Below, in pieces: positions 4,679 through 10,299 of a DNA stretch of 14,225 nt (within the stretch, counting starts at the first letter, position 1; each line of letters begins with the position of its first letter). The notes under the pieces are model-generated. The model was not told the origin of the DNA. It was given only the letters and a program-made list of their open reading frames with translations, and did no database searches. Both the position numbers and the translations under genes were made by a program. Source of the stretch: Moraxellaceae bacterium. Its GTDB lineage: Bacteria; Pseudomonadota; Gammaproteobacteria; Pseudomonadales; Moraxellaceae. Location of the stretch: NCBI GenBank assembly GCA_014378805.1, contig JACMMY010000290.1:1-14225 (forward strand), written 5' to 3'.

Positions 4679-5608
4679 ATGAATACTGAAAAAACAGTGA
4701 ATCAAGTTGCTGAATATGAGCCATTAAAAGCGGCTATTACTGACCTGACGACTAAGTTTAAAGGCTTGGTATATGATGTGACTATCCCTGAACAATATGA
4801 CAATGCAGTCGTTGAACGTGCAGCATTCGTTAAGCTGGACAATAAAATTGATACGGTACGCAAGAAGATCAAAGAAGAACCTTTCGAGCTTTGCAAACAG
4901 ATCGACGCACAGGCCAAGATGATCCGCGAGCCATTGAGCGCACGTATCAATGAGTTGACCGCATTGATTAAATGCCAAGACGAAGCACAGGCAATCAAGA
5001 ACGCTAGTTTTGAGCGCATGATTGCAGATATACGCGCCAAGCCAATGCAACTGGCTGGACAGTCGGTGGATGATATGCAGGAAGCGCACAACTGGATCAT
5101 CAATCACGATACCGAACAGTTTGAAGGCTATTCAATCGCCGCTGAAAATGCGATTAAAGAAGCGTTAGCACAACTTGAGCCAATGATTGCAGCTCAAGCC
5201 AATGCTGAGAAATTAGCCGCTGAACAAGCCAAACAACAAAAGGCTCTTGATGGTCGTCAAGCCGCGATTGACAAAGCGGAACGCGAGCAACAAGAAAAAG
5301 CCAATGAAGCTAAACATCTTGCAGACTTGGAACAAGCCCGACTTGATGGCATTGCACAGGCGCAACGTGACAACCAGCAAGCGATTGAACAAGCAGAGCG
5401 TGATGCACAAGCAAAGATTGAACGTGCTGAGCGTGAACGGATCGTCGCTGAAGCACTTAAACCAGATCAGGACAAATTAGCGCAATGGCTACAGTCTTGT
5501 ATTGATAGTGCGCCAACGTTAAACGATGCAACAATGCAAAATACGATCAATGCAATTGTTAATAACTTTAATCAAAAAATCGGTCAGTTATCTAGCAAGG
5601 CCGCCTAA
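4679..5608 (+). CDS. Coiled-coil phage protein, DUF1351-like (309 aa)
   Basis: The start at 4679 (MNTEK) is preferred; an in-frame ATG at 4664 lies at the end of the terminator. The N-terminal domain (about 35-105) has the pattern FVKLDNKIDTVRKKIKEEPF ... IREPLSARINELTALI. It resembles DUF1351-type phage proteins found next to recombination genes (recalled, not searched). Residues about 155-262 are a long charged coiled coil rich in Ala, Gln, Glu and Lys, superficially TolA-like. No signal peptide is visible, so it is likely cytoplasmic. It follows the ssDNA-binding gene, and a shared role in DNA metabolism is plausible but unproven. Confidence 0.65.
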   Translation: MNTEKTVNQVAEYEPLKAAITDLTTKFKGLVYDVTIPEQYDNAVVERAAFVKLDNKIDTVRKKIKEEPFELCKQIDAQAKMIREPLSARINELTALIKCQDEAQAIKNASFERMIADIRAKPMQLAGQSVDDMQEAHNWIINHDTEQFEGYSIAAENAIKEALAQLEPMIAAQANAEKLAAEQAKQQKALDGRQAAIDKAEREQQEKANEAKHLADLEQARLDGIAQAQRDNQQAIEQAERDAQAKIERAERERIVAEALKPDQDKLAQWLQSCIDSAPTLNDATMQNTINAIVNNFNQKIGQLSSKAA

Positions 5609-5612
5609 CTCT

Positions 5613-5637
5613 AAGCCCTACTCATGTGGGGCTTTTT
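5613..5637 (+). terminator. Intrinsic terminator after the coiled-coil gene
   Basis: AAGCCCTAC (5613-5621) pairs with GTGGGGCTT (5626-5634), one G-U pair and a 4-nt loop, followed by a run of T. It precedes a gene-free structured stretch. Confidence 0.8.
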
Positions 5638-5898
5638 ATTACATGAACACCCACCACACCGTCAAAGGATCGGCGGTCTATCTAAGCCGTGTAGGAATCG
5701 TGAAAGGTGACCTATTACACCATGCCCACTTTTCCTAGAAGTGCAAGCAAAGAGTAACGAGGTAGCGCAACGGCTAGTCATAAATTCATGCAGTCTGCCC
5801 CGCTGTGGCGATTAGGGGCAACTACATCCACTTGGGCATTGTTAAGCTGTCTCCAGCGTCCAAGTGGATGTAAATAAACTAAACGAGAGGAAAATTTT
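5638..5898 (+). other. Gene-free structured stretch, possible regulatory RNA or leader
   Basis: No convincing ORF lies in these 261 bases. A 31-codon frame from 5643 has no ribosome-binding site. Two strong hairpins are present. The first is TGCCCC (5796-5801) with GGGGCA (5815-5820). The second has a perfect 13-bp stem (5823-5835 with 5860-5872) whose loop contains a second hairpin, GCTG/CAGC (5846-5857). The second ends 12-13 bases before the GAGAGGA of the next gene. There is no U-run after it, so it is not an intrinsic terminator. A riboregulatory leader for the gene at 5899 or a processed small RNA would fit. Confidence 0.5.
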
Positions 5899-6096
5899 AT
5901 GAGTGGAATAATTTATCTAGTTAGAAATGGAAACGCTTACTTTCGACAAGATTCCGACGAAGATGAGGCTCGATTCTATGTCTTAGAACCACATAGGGCG
6001 AAGATATTCACCAGCGACAAGGACGCACACATGAACTGTGCAGACGGTGATCAAGTTGTTGCATTTGAAATAACATTGGAAGAACAAGTAATTTAA
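5899..6096 (+). CDS. 65-aa acidic phage protein of unknown function
   Basis: GAGAGGA lies about 8 nt before the ATG. The protein (MSGIIYLVRNGNAYFRQDSD...) is acidic, soluble and probably a small beta-rich domain. It is the only gene between two structured non-coding stretches and could be individually regulated by the 13-bp hairpin upstream. No domain is recognised. Confidence 0.65.
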   Translation: MSGIIYLVRNGNAYFRQDSDEDEARFYVLEPHRAKIFTSDKDAHMNCADGDQVVAFEITLEEQVI

Positions 6097-6305
6097 ACAA
6101 CTCGCCTCTTGCGGCTACGGCAAAACAGATACACACAGTAGGACTATCACAGAAGCGTCCAGTATTAATTCATTTGTGTGACTTAATTTTAAGGACTGGG
6201 CGTTTCATGTGATGGTGAACTTTGGTCAGCAACAACATGGCGATTTGGCTACAAGACAGACTCCGCCACACCATCAACCCAAATCAATAACAGTAGGTAG
6301 TGATT
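6097..6305 (+). other. Second gene-free structured stretch
   Basis: No supportable ORF is found here. GAAGCGTCCAGT (6152-6163) pairs with ACTGGGCGTTTC (6195-6206) over 12 bp with two G-U pairs, and ATTAA/TTAAT pair inside it. Next, TGATGGTG (6210-6217) pairs with CACCATCA (6269-6276), and TGGCG (6238-6242) with CGCCA (6264-6268), so the right arm 6264-6276 is continuous. ACAGTAGG occurs near both ends. No U-run follows. It could be a small RNA or the leader of the gene at 6306. Confidence 0.5.
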
Positions 6306-6779
6306 ATGAGCAAAGAAACGTTTAAAGCTGGGGATGAGGTTTATTGTCCTTCGATTGATACTGAGATTCATCCACTTATTGAAGGTGGTTTTTCTGAATA
6401 TCCTCTCGCCATTAAGGGTATATTTGATTTAACTAAAGATGGATTTTTACATACATTTGATATACACCCCTCAATCTTCCACGCTACCCCAGAAAACAAG
6501 GCTCTACTCGAAGCACTATACAAGTGTGAGTTTGAAAGCCCTAAGTTGAAAGGGAGTGACTTGACACGGAAGTTGTTGAATGAAGGGGCGGATGCTGTGC
6601 TTTGTTACTTCAGTGATGAAAGTGATGAATATGCAGTTTATGAAGGAACTGCGCGAGTAGTAATTGATTATGAGAGTGGTTTGTTTGTGTTTCAAGGTAC
6701 GAGGGTTGGCTGGACATACGCCGTACCCTGCAACGACTACGCTAATTTGGTGGATGGTGTTTTGGAGGTTAAGAAATGA
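6306..6779 (+). CDS. 157-aa phage protein of unknown function
   Basis: The ATG at 6306 has AGGTAG about 7 nt upstream; a GTG at 6300 would add two residues. The N-terminus is FKAGDEVYCPSIDTEIHPL and the middle includes SIFHATPENKALLEALY. I recall this arrangement from Acinetobacter prophage hypothetical proteins. It looks like a soluble alpha/beta protein. A similar FK-[AS]-GD opening occurs in the gene at 6996, suggesting a shared module or recombined 5' end. Its stop overlaps the next start (ATGA). Function unknown. Confidence 0.7.
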   Translation: MSKETFKAGDEVYCPSIDTEIHPLIEGGFSEYPLAIKGIFDLTKDGFLHTFDIHPSIFHATPENKALLEALYKCEFESPKLKGSDLTRKLLNEGADAVLCYFSDESDEYAVYEGTARVVIDYESGLFVFQGTRVGWTYAVPCNDYANLVDGVLEVKK

Positions 6780-6994
6780 GATATTTCATCATTTGCTATA
6801 TATTTTTAAATAAACATGGAGAACAGGGGCGCGGATTTAAGCAATTTCAACAGGATAGCTACCCATCATTTAAACACATAGCGCAAGCAGTAGGACTAGG
6901 TTTAATTACTATCTCAAATATTATTGAGCTAAATGAATGTGACTATAAATCATTCAATAGCTTAGATAATGAAGATACAAAAAGTGAGCAATAA
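6776..6994 (+). CDS. 72-aa phage protein of unknown function
   Basis: It overlaps the previous gene by ATGA, with GGAGG about 9 nt upstream of the start. The protein has an N-terminal beta-like stretch (MRYFIICYIFLNKHG), a middle with SFKHIAQAVGLGLITISNII and an acidic tail. It resembles small Acinetobacter prophage proteins with a conserved SNIIEL motif that I recall without a name. Function unknown. Confidence 0.65.
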   Translation: MRYFIICYIFLNKHGEQGRGFKQFQQDSYPSFKHIAQAVGLGLITISNIIELNECDYKSFNSLDNEDTKSEQ

Positions 6995-6995
6995 A

Positions 6996-7238
6996 ATGAC
7001 AAACGAAAATGAGTTTAAATCTGGGGATATTATTCAGAATTTATTAGATATCTCAAATAAAGCCGATACTGCAATTTATTTAGATCAACACGATCAATCT
7101 GATATTGACGTAGCCGTCAGCCTAATTAAGAAACAGCAAGCAGCACTCGAAGCGGCTCAGGCTGAGATAATCGAACTTAAAGAAACTTTATCTCACTTTG
7201 AAGCGGAAGACTACAGCCGTCAAATTAGTGGCGAATAA
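6996..7238 (+). CDS. 80-aa phage protein with C-terminal coiled coil
   Basis: The start at 6996 is one base after the upstream TAA. An in-frame ATG at 6969 lies inside the upstream gene. The N-terminus is MTNENEFKSGDIIQNLLD and residues 40-75 form a coiled coil (KKQQAALEAAQAEIIELKE). A GTGAG about 8 nt upstream may serve as ribosome-binding site. Function unknown. Confidence 0.6.
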   Translation: MTNENEFKSGDIIQNLLDISNKADTAIYLDQHDQSDIDVAVSLIKKQQAALEAAQAEIIELKETLSHFEAEDYSRQISGE

Positions 7239-7254
7239 ACCAGAGGACAAATAA

Positions 7255-7557
7255 ATGAGTATTCGTGATGAGTTTGAGAGTTGGTATGAGAAATTAAATG
7301 ACCATAAACCATGTAGAAACAAATATTATGCTGTTGAATATGACGATATAGATGATCAAGCAATGTGGAAAGCCTATCAAGCCGCCCACCAATCCCAGCA
7401 ACAGCGCATCGATCTTTTAGAGAGTGCGATTCGTGATTTTGTCATTAATGATGTAGCTATGGATTTAGCTTGTATTGAACGTACTCCAGATTATGACTTA
7501 TGCGAAAAATGGTCTATATCTCGTGCAAACCTACGCAACCTGATGGAGCAATCATGA
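7255..7557 (+). CDS. 100-aa phage protein of unknown function
   Basis: AGAGGA lies about 8 nt before the ATG. The N-terminal segment SIRDEFESWYEK and the middle QAMWKAYQAAHQSQQQRI are typical of a widespread small prophage protein type whose function is unknown (recalled). The C-terminal half is helical. The gene ends in QS* overlapping the next ATG (GGAGCAATCATGA), a junction repeated at the next two genes. Confidence 0.7.
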   Translation: MSIRDEFESWYEKLNDHKPCRNKYYAVEYDDIDDQAMWKAYQAAHQSQQQRIDLLESAIRDFVINDVAMDLACIERTPDYDLCEKWSISRANLRNLMEQS

Positions 7558-7757
7558 TTAAACCTAATTTTCCAGCTTTTGACGCAGCTAATCAAACTGA
7601 CACAATACTATTTCTATTAGATAAATTAGAAAATAGCGCGCATTGTTCAAAAAATAATGAACTACAGGTGCATTTTGATAATATCAAAATTAATCTGGAA
7701 CGCATTAAAAGTAATGCTTGTTGGCATTTTGCTAGCAGCCTGAAGGCACAATCATGA
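7554..7757 (+). CDS. 67-aa phage protein of unknown function
   Basis: The start overlaps the previous stop within a conserved junction (CAATCATGA), with GGAG about 5 nt upstream. The protein (MIKPNFPAFDAANQTDTILF...) is mostly helical and ends KAQS. An upstream in-frame start at 7500 would lie inside the preceding gene and is rejected. Function unknown. Confidence 0.6.
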   Translation: MIKPNFPAFDAANQTDTILFLLDKLENSAHCSKNNELQVHFDNIKINLERIKSNACWHFASSLKAQS

Positions 7758-8026
7758 AAATCAAAGGTTATGAGCTAAAGCTGACTTGCAGTGAGTGCCC
7801 TGAGCAATACGATGTATTTAAAGAGGGTAAACAAGTCGCTTATTTTCGATTGCGACATGGTGAATTTCGTGTGGACGTGCCAGATTGCGGTCATGAAACA
7901 ATTTATGAATCTGAAGAAATGCAAGGAGATGGTCTTTTTGAAGATGACGAGCGCGATCATTTCCTAAATGCTGCGATTGATGCCGTGGATATTTTCTATA
8001 AGGCGCAATCATGCACTCTACCCTAA
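7754..8026 (+). CDS. 90-aa acidic phage protein with altered C-terminus
   Basis: The start overlaps the previous stop (GGCACAATCATGA). The protein has CSECPEQYDVF near residue 13 and an acidic middle (EEMQGDGLFEDDERDHF). At the 3' end the frame passes KAQS and continues CTLP because the usual TGA of this junction reads TGC here. A 10-codon ORF (MHSTLIEVWQ, 8011-8043) begins where the next gene's ATG would be. This suggests that a following gene was lost or replaced at the adjacent repeat boundary. Function unknown. Confidence 0.65.
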   Translation: MKIKGYELKLTCSECPEQYDVFKEGKQVAYFRLRHGEFRVDVPDCGHETIYESEEMQGDGLFEDDERDHFLNAAIDAVDIFYKAQSCTLP

Positions 8027-8049
8027 TCGAAGTCTGGCAATAAACAAAA

Positions 8050-8091
8050 CACACCGCCCCTCTTTTGGGGCTTTTTAATGGATGAGAGAAA
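8050..8091 (+). repeat. 42-bp direct repeat, copy 1 (terminator plus leader)
   Basis: Bases 8050-8091 are identical to 8750-8791. The unit begins CACACCGCCCC, contains a terminator hairpin and ends in GGATGAGAGAAA, the ribosome-binding leader of the next gene. The two copies flank a two-gene cassette exactly 700 bp apart. Confidence 0.9.
8056..8076 (+). terminator. Intrinsic terminator within repeat copy 1
   Basis: GCCCC (8056-8060) pairs with GGGGC (8067-8071) over a 6-nt loop and is followed by five T. It ends the gene chain that starts at 6306. Confidence 0.75.
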
Positions 8092-8543
8092 TGAAAACTT
8101 GTTCGAAGTGTAAAGAATATAAATCAGAGGATAACTTTTTCAAAAATAAATCAAATACATCTGGATTAAGAGGAGACTGCAAAGTTTGCAGTAAAAAAGC
8201 GCATATAAAATATTTGCAAAATAATCCAGAGAAAAATAGAGAGTATTCCCAAACGAAATATAACAAAGATCCACAAAAGGAAAAAGATAGAGTCCTTTTG
8301 TGGAGGCAAGAAAATAAGGATAAGGTGAATGAATACCAGAAAAAATGGTCTGAATTAAATAGAGAAAAATATTTAATCCGCATGAGAGATAAGAATAGAG
8401 GGATGCACAAGAAATTACCAGAAAGATATGTGGTAAGGAAATTTTTCAGGGGTTTTGAAAATGTGCCAATTGAACTTATTAATTTGAAAAGATGTCAAAT
8501 ACTATTAAACCGAGAACTTAGACAAATGGAGCAACAGGCATGA
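8091..8543 (+). CDS. Zinc-finger protein related to phage HNH proteins, no visible HNH core
   Basis: The ATG at 8091 has GGATGAG about 6 nt upstream. Residues C4-x2-C7 and C30-x2-C33 form a zinc ribbon (KTCSKCKEY ... GDCKVCSKK) followed by charged helices such as ENKDKVNEYQKKW. This is the usual N-terminal half of phage HNH-type endonucleases. The C-terminus has IELINLKRCQILLNRELRQM, and I see no H-N-H catalytic core, so it may be a DNA-binding derivative rather than a nuclease. The gene looks more AT-rich than its neighbours and lies in a cassette flanked by 42-bp direct repeats, consistent with recent acquisition. Confidence 0.65.
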   Translation: MKTCSKCKEYKSEDNFFKNKSNTSGLRGDCKVCSKKAHIKYLQNNPEKNREYSQTKYNKDPQKEKDRVLLWRQENKDKVNEYQKKWSELNREKYLIRMRDKNRGMHKKLPERYVVRKFFRGFENVPIELINLKRCQILLNRELRQMEQQA

Positions 8544-8737
8544 ACACAGCGGAACAAATGACAACCGAACTTCAAGACGTTTTCTCTAAATTAAAATCAG
8601 GCGAGATTAAACATAATGATGCGGCGCAATTAGCCAACCTAGCGGGAAAGATGGTGAGCATGGCTAAAATTCAATTGCAGTACCATCAAGACCGAAAAGA
8701 AACCCCTGATATGGCTTTCTTCAAATCATCTAAGTAA
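8540..8737 (+). CDS. 65-aa small helical phage protein
   Basis: ATGA overlap with the preceding gene. The protein contains LKSGEIKHNDAAQLANLAGK then MVSMAKIQLQYHQDRKE, matching a common small phage protein pattern (K-x-GE...A-x-x-AN-x-AGKM) that I recall without a function. It often accompanies zinc-finger/HNH-like genes, as here. It is the second gene of the repeat-flanked cassette. Confidence 0.65.
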   Translation: MNTAEQMTTELQDVFSKLKSGEIKHNDAAQLANLAGKMVSMAKIQLQYHQDRKETPDMAFFKSSK

Positions 8738-8749
8738 ATAGCAATTAAC

Positions 8750-8791
8750 CACACCGCCCCTCTTTTGGGGCTTTTTAATGGATGAGAGAAA
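8750..8791 (+). repeat. 42-bp direct repeat, copy 2 (terminator plus leader)
   Basis: Identical to 8050-8091. Downstream the copies diverge: here a minimal ATG GAG TAA precedes the real start at 8809. Recombination between the copies would remove 8091-8749 and join the upstream genes to the gene at 8809. Confidence 0.9.
8756..8776 (+). terminator. Intrinsic terminator within repeat copy 2
   Basis: Same hairpin as at 8056-8076: GCCCC and GGGGC with a 6-nt loop and five T. It follows the 65-aa gene. Confidence 0.75.
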
Positions 8792-8808
8792 ATGGAGTAA
8801 ATTAAATT

Positions 8809-9135
8809 ATGCCTCATGTTTACGTTGATACTAATGGCAAAACAGTCTGGACAACAATGAATCCAATCCATTATCTAAACTGTTTCTGTACGACTTGTGC
8901 ATCTACGGTTAGGCGTGAGTCAAGTTTCTTATGTGACTATCCTGTATTTAATGGTGATCGAGCAGCACTTACTAAAACTTGTGATGCGCCAATCTGCAAA
9001 GGACATGCTCATCGATTAGCGGAACAGGTTCCTATGACTGATGAAAATGGCGATTTCGTGGATGATGTTCATGTATGCCCGAATCATTACGAGGAATGGA
9101 AAAGAAACAATAGTCCGTCGTTTTGGGAAAAGTGA
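8809..9135 (+). CDS. 108-aa multi-cysteine zinc-binding phage protein
   Basis: GGAG lies 12-13 nt upstream of the ATG, a rather long spacing. Cysteines C25, C27, C30 and C42 are followed by C58-x4-C63-x2-H66 (CDAPICKGHAH) and C90-x2-H93 (VCPNHYEEWK). This resembles a prophage protein type with a C-x4-C-x2-H...C-x2-H zinc site, recalled without an established function. The first cluster (NCFCTTC) may be a second site. It stands alone between two terminators, as a one-gene module. Confidence 0.65.
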   Translation: MPHVYVDTNGKTVWTTMNPIHYLNCFCTTCASTVRRESSFLCDYPVFNGDRAALTKTCDAPICKGHAHRLAEQVPMTDENGDFVDDVHVCPNHYEEWKRNNSPSFWEK

Positions 9136-9154
9136 AAGCTTAATCAAACACACC

Positions 9155-9176
9155 GCCCTCGCTTGAGGGCTTTTTT
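9155..9176 (+). terminator. Intrinsic terminator with ACGTCT tail
   Basis: GCCCTC (9155-9160) pairs with GAGGGC (9165-9170) over a 4-nt loop, followed by six T and ACGTCTT. The upstream CACACCGCCC resembles the start of the 42-bp repeat, so this is a diverged third copy of the module boundary. Confidence 0.85.
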
Positions 9177-9193
9177 ACGTCTTGGAGAAAGTG

Positions 9194-9403
9194 ATGGGCG
9201 CAATGATTCATGAGTCAAGAGTAAGACCGAAAGACCTAGCCAAACGACTAGGCTACTCAATTCCTACTTTATATCGTAGAATTGAGCAGGGTATTATAAA
9301 TCGACCGCATAGAGATGGTGGGTGTGCTTATTGGCTTGAGTCTTATGTACAAGACTTGATGATACCGCGCCAAAAAGAGGAAGAAATAGGGCTGAATCAT
9401 TAG
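9194..9403 (+). CDS. AlpA/excisionase-like HTH protein (69 aa)
   Basis: The ATG at 9194 has GGAG about 6 nt upstream. Residues 11-31 (RPKDLAKRLGYSIPTLYRRIE) form a MerR/AlpA-type winged HTH, followed by a turn and the wing segment DGGCAYWLESYVQDLM. Small proteins of this kind act as excisionases or integrase regulators and usually sit beside the attachment site. Here it is the last phage gene before the host hns. No integrase gene lies next to it in this window. The stop codon is inside the terminator hairpin. Confidence 0.75.
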   Translation: MGAMIHESRVRPKDLAKRLGYSIPTLYRRIEQGIINRPHRDGGCAYWLESYVQDLMIPRQKEEEIGLNH

Positions 9404-9416
9404 CCCTTTTATTTTA
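9388..9416 (+). terminator. Terminator at the end of the rightward phage operon
   Basis: AGGGCT (9388-9393) pairs with AGCCCT (9402-9407), extendable with a bulged G through AAT/ATT, followed by TTTTATTTTATTT. It overlaps the last codons of the AlpA-like gene. Confidence 0.7.
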
Positions 9417-9601
9417 TTTGAGTATGTATTTGAGTACGAAAACTAAACAAACATAAATAATAATTAAAATACAAATACTTAATCAGTAAATTCGGTTTAT
9501 TTATGACAAACAACATCCCTTAAATGTATTCTACTATAGGTGATGGTCGGCTAAACACCAAACTACAACATCCACTCTGCGAGAGAAGCACTTCAAGACA
9601 T
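9415..9601. other. Phage-host junction region with arm-like repeats (putative att)
   Basis: No gene is visible. TATTTGAGTATG (9415-9426) and TATTTGAGTACG (9427-9438) are tandem 12-mers with one mismatch. ACAAATACTT (9471-9480) is partly an inverted copy (CAAATAC versus GTATTTG). Such repeats resemble integrase arm-binding sites. The right attachment core probably lies between here and the hns terminator, but it cannot be defined without the other phage end. The rest is AT-rich and unremarkable. Confidence 0.4.
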
Positions 9602-9632
9602 AAAAAACACCCGATAAATTCGAGTGCTTTTT
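9602..9632 (-). terminator. hns terminator
   Basis: On the minus strand CACTCG pairs with CGGGTG (one U-G pair) and is followed by six T (complement of 9602-9607). A T-run also follows on the plus strand, but there the stem contains a C-A mismatch, so it works better leftward. Confidence 0.7.
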
Positions 9633-9661
9633 AATCTTTTTAGATCACAACTGATCATTGA

Positions 9662-9997
9662 TTAGATCAGGAACTCTTCCTTCTTAGCACCTTTTGCAAG
9701 TTTTGCTGCTAACCAGCGTGGCGCTTTACCACGACCAGTCCATGTATCACTGGCGTTTTGTGGGTTGCGATAACGCGCTTCAACAGGTTTACGTGATCCA
9801 GATTTAGTTCGCCCACCTTTTTCTCGCCCAGCTGCAATCAGTTCATCTAAAGAAAGATTCAAATCGCGTGCAATTTTTTCGATTTGGGCATAGCCTTCTT
9901 TAATCGCATCGACCTGTTTAGTTTCAACCAAATTTTTTGCTTGAGTAATCACACGCTCGAGTTCAGCAACAGATAAGTGACTAAGATCAGTACTCAT
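9662..9997 (-). CDS. hns: H-NS family nucleoid protein (111 aa)
   Basis: Histone-like nucleoid-structuring protein that binds AT-rich DNA and silences acquired genes. An N-terminal oligomerisation helix region (about 1-55, VAELERVITQAKNLVETKQV) is followed by a basic linker (REKGGRTKSGSRK). The C-terminal DNA-binding domain carries YRNPQNASDTWTGRGKAP, where TWTGRGKAP (85-93) corresponds to the AT-hook-like loop. The length is typical. The ribosome-binding site is a modest GGA. It lies on the far side of the putative attachment region and seems to be a host gene, but a phage-borne H-NS homologue cannot be excluded without comparing empty sites. Confidence 0.9.
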   Translation of the reverse strand: MSTDLSHLSVAELERVITQAKNLVETKQVDAIKEGYAQIEKIARDLNLSLDELIAAGREKGGRTKSGSRKPVEARYRNPQNASDTWTGRGKAPRWLAAKLAKGAKKEEFLI

Positions 9998-10207
9998 AAT
10001 TTATTCCATAAATGTAAAATATATGAATCGAAAAATATAAAAACACACTTAATAAAACTATTAAACACATGTTTAAAACATTATCTTTACACTATTGTCA
10101 CATATCCATGAACAACAAGGTTTTTTATAAAAATAATGTGCAACACAATTACACTCAATCATATAGAAAGAAATTTAAAAAACAATATCGTATGGATTAT
10201 TTCTCTA
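9998..10207. other. AT-rich region upstream of hns
   Basis: This is very AT-rich DNA with no ORF, expected to hold the leftward hns promoter. No -35/-10 pair stands out enough to call. H-NS genes are commonly autoregulated through such AT-rich upstream DNA, which this composition would allow. Confidence 0.5.
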
Positions 10208-10246
10208 TAAAAAAACTCTCCTTAATCCAAAAAAACTAAAGAGAGT
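10208..10246 (-). terminator. ssb terminator
   Basis: ACTCTCCTTA (10215-10224) and TAAAGAGAGT (10237-10246) pair over 10 bp with one wobble. On the minus strand the stem is followed by a T-run (complement of 10208-10214). Confidence 0.75.
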
Positions 10247-10267
10247 CATTTACAACTGATATTACCT

Positions 10268-10299
10268 ATTAATCATCAAGCGAATATACGGTGATTAAT
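10268..10299 (-). repeat. Inverted repeat directly after the ssb stop codon
   Basis: ATTAATCATC (10268-10277) and GGTGATTAAT (10290-10299) pair over 10 bp with one wobble. No U-run follows, so it is probably an mRNA 3'-end structure upstream of the true terminator rather than a terminator itself. Confidence 0.5.

Noticed and set aside
4702..5107. Two long minus-strand ORFs within the coiled-coil gene
   Set aside because: They are shadows of the repetitive coiled-coil coding sequence; no ribosome-binding site or domain was seen.
5643..5738. 31-codon ORF starting after the 5613-5637 terminator (MNTHHTVKGS...)
   Set aside because: No ribosome-binding site, and the sequence lies in a structured non-coding stretch; too weak to call.
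5755..5822. Possible tRNA-like segment (GGTAGCGCAACGGCTAGT)
   Set aside because: It resembles a D-arm superficially, but no acceptor stem, anticodon arm or T-loop could be assembled.
1..9657. ATCACAACCGATCA at the window start versus ATCACAACTGATCA at 9644-9657, considered as att repeats
   Set aside because: One mismatch in 14 bases, the first copy lies inside a coding region, and the window start is arbitrary; chance similarity is the simpler explanation.
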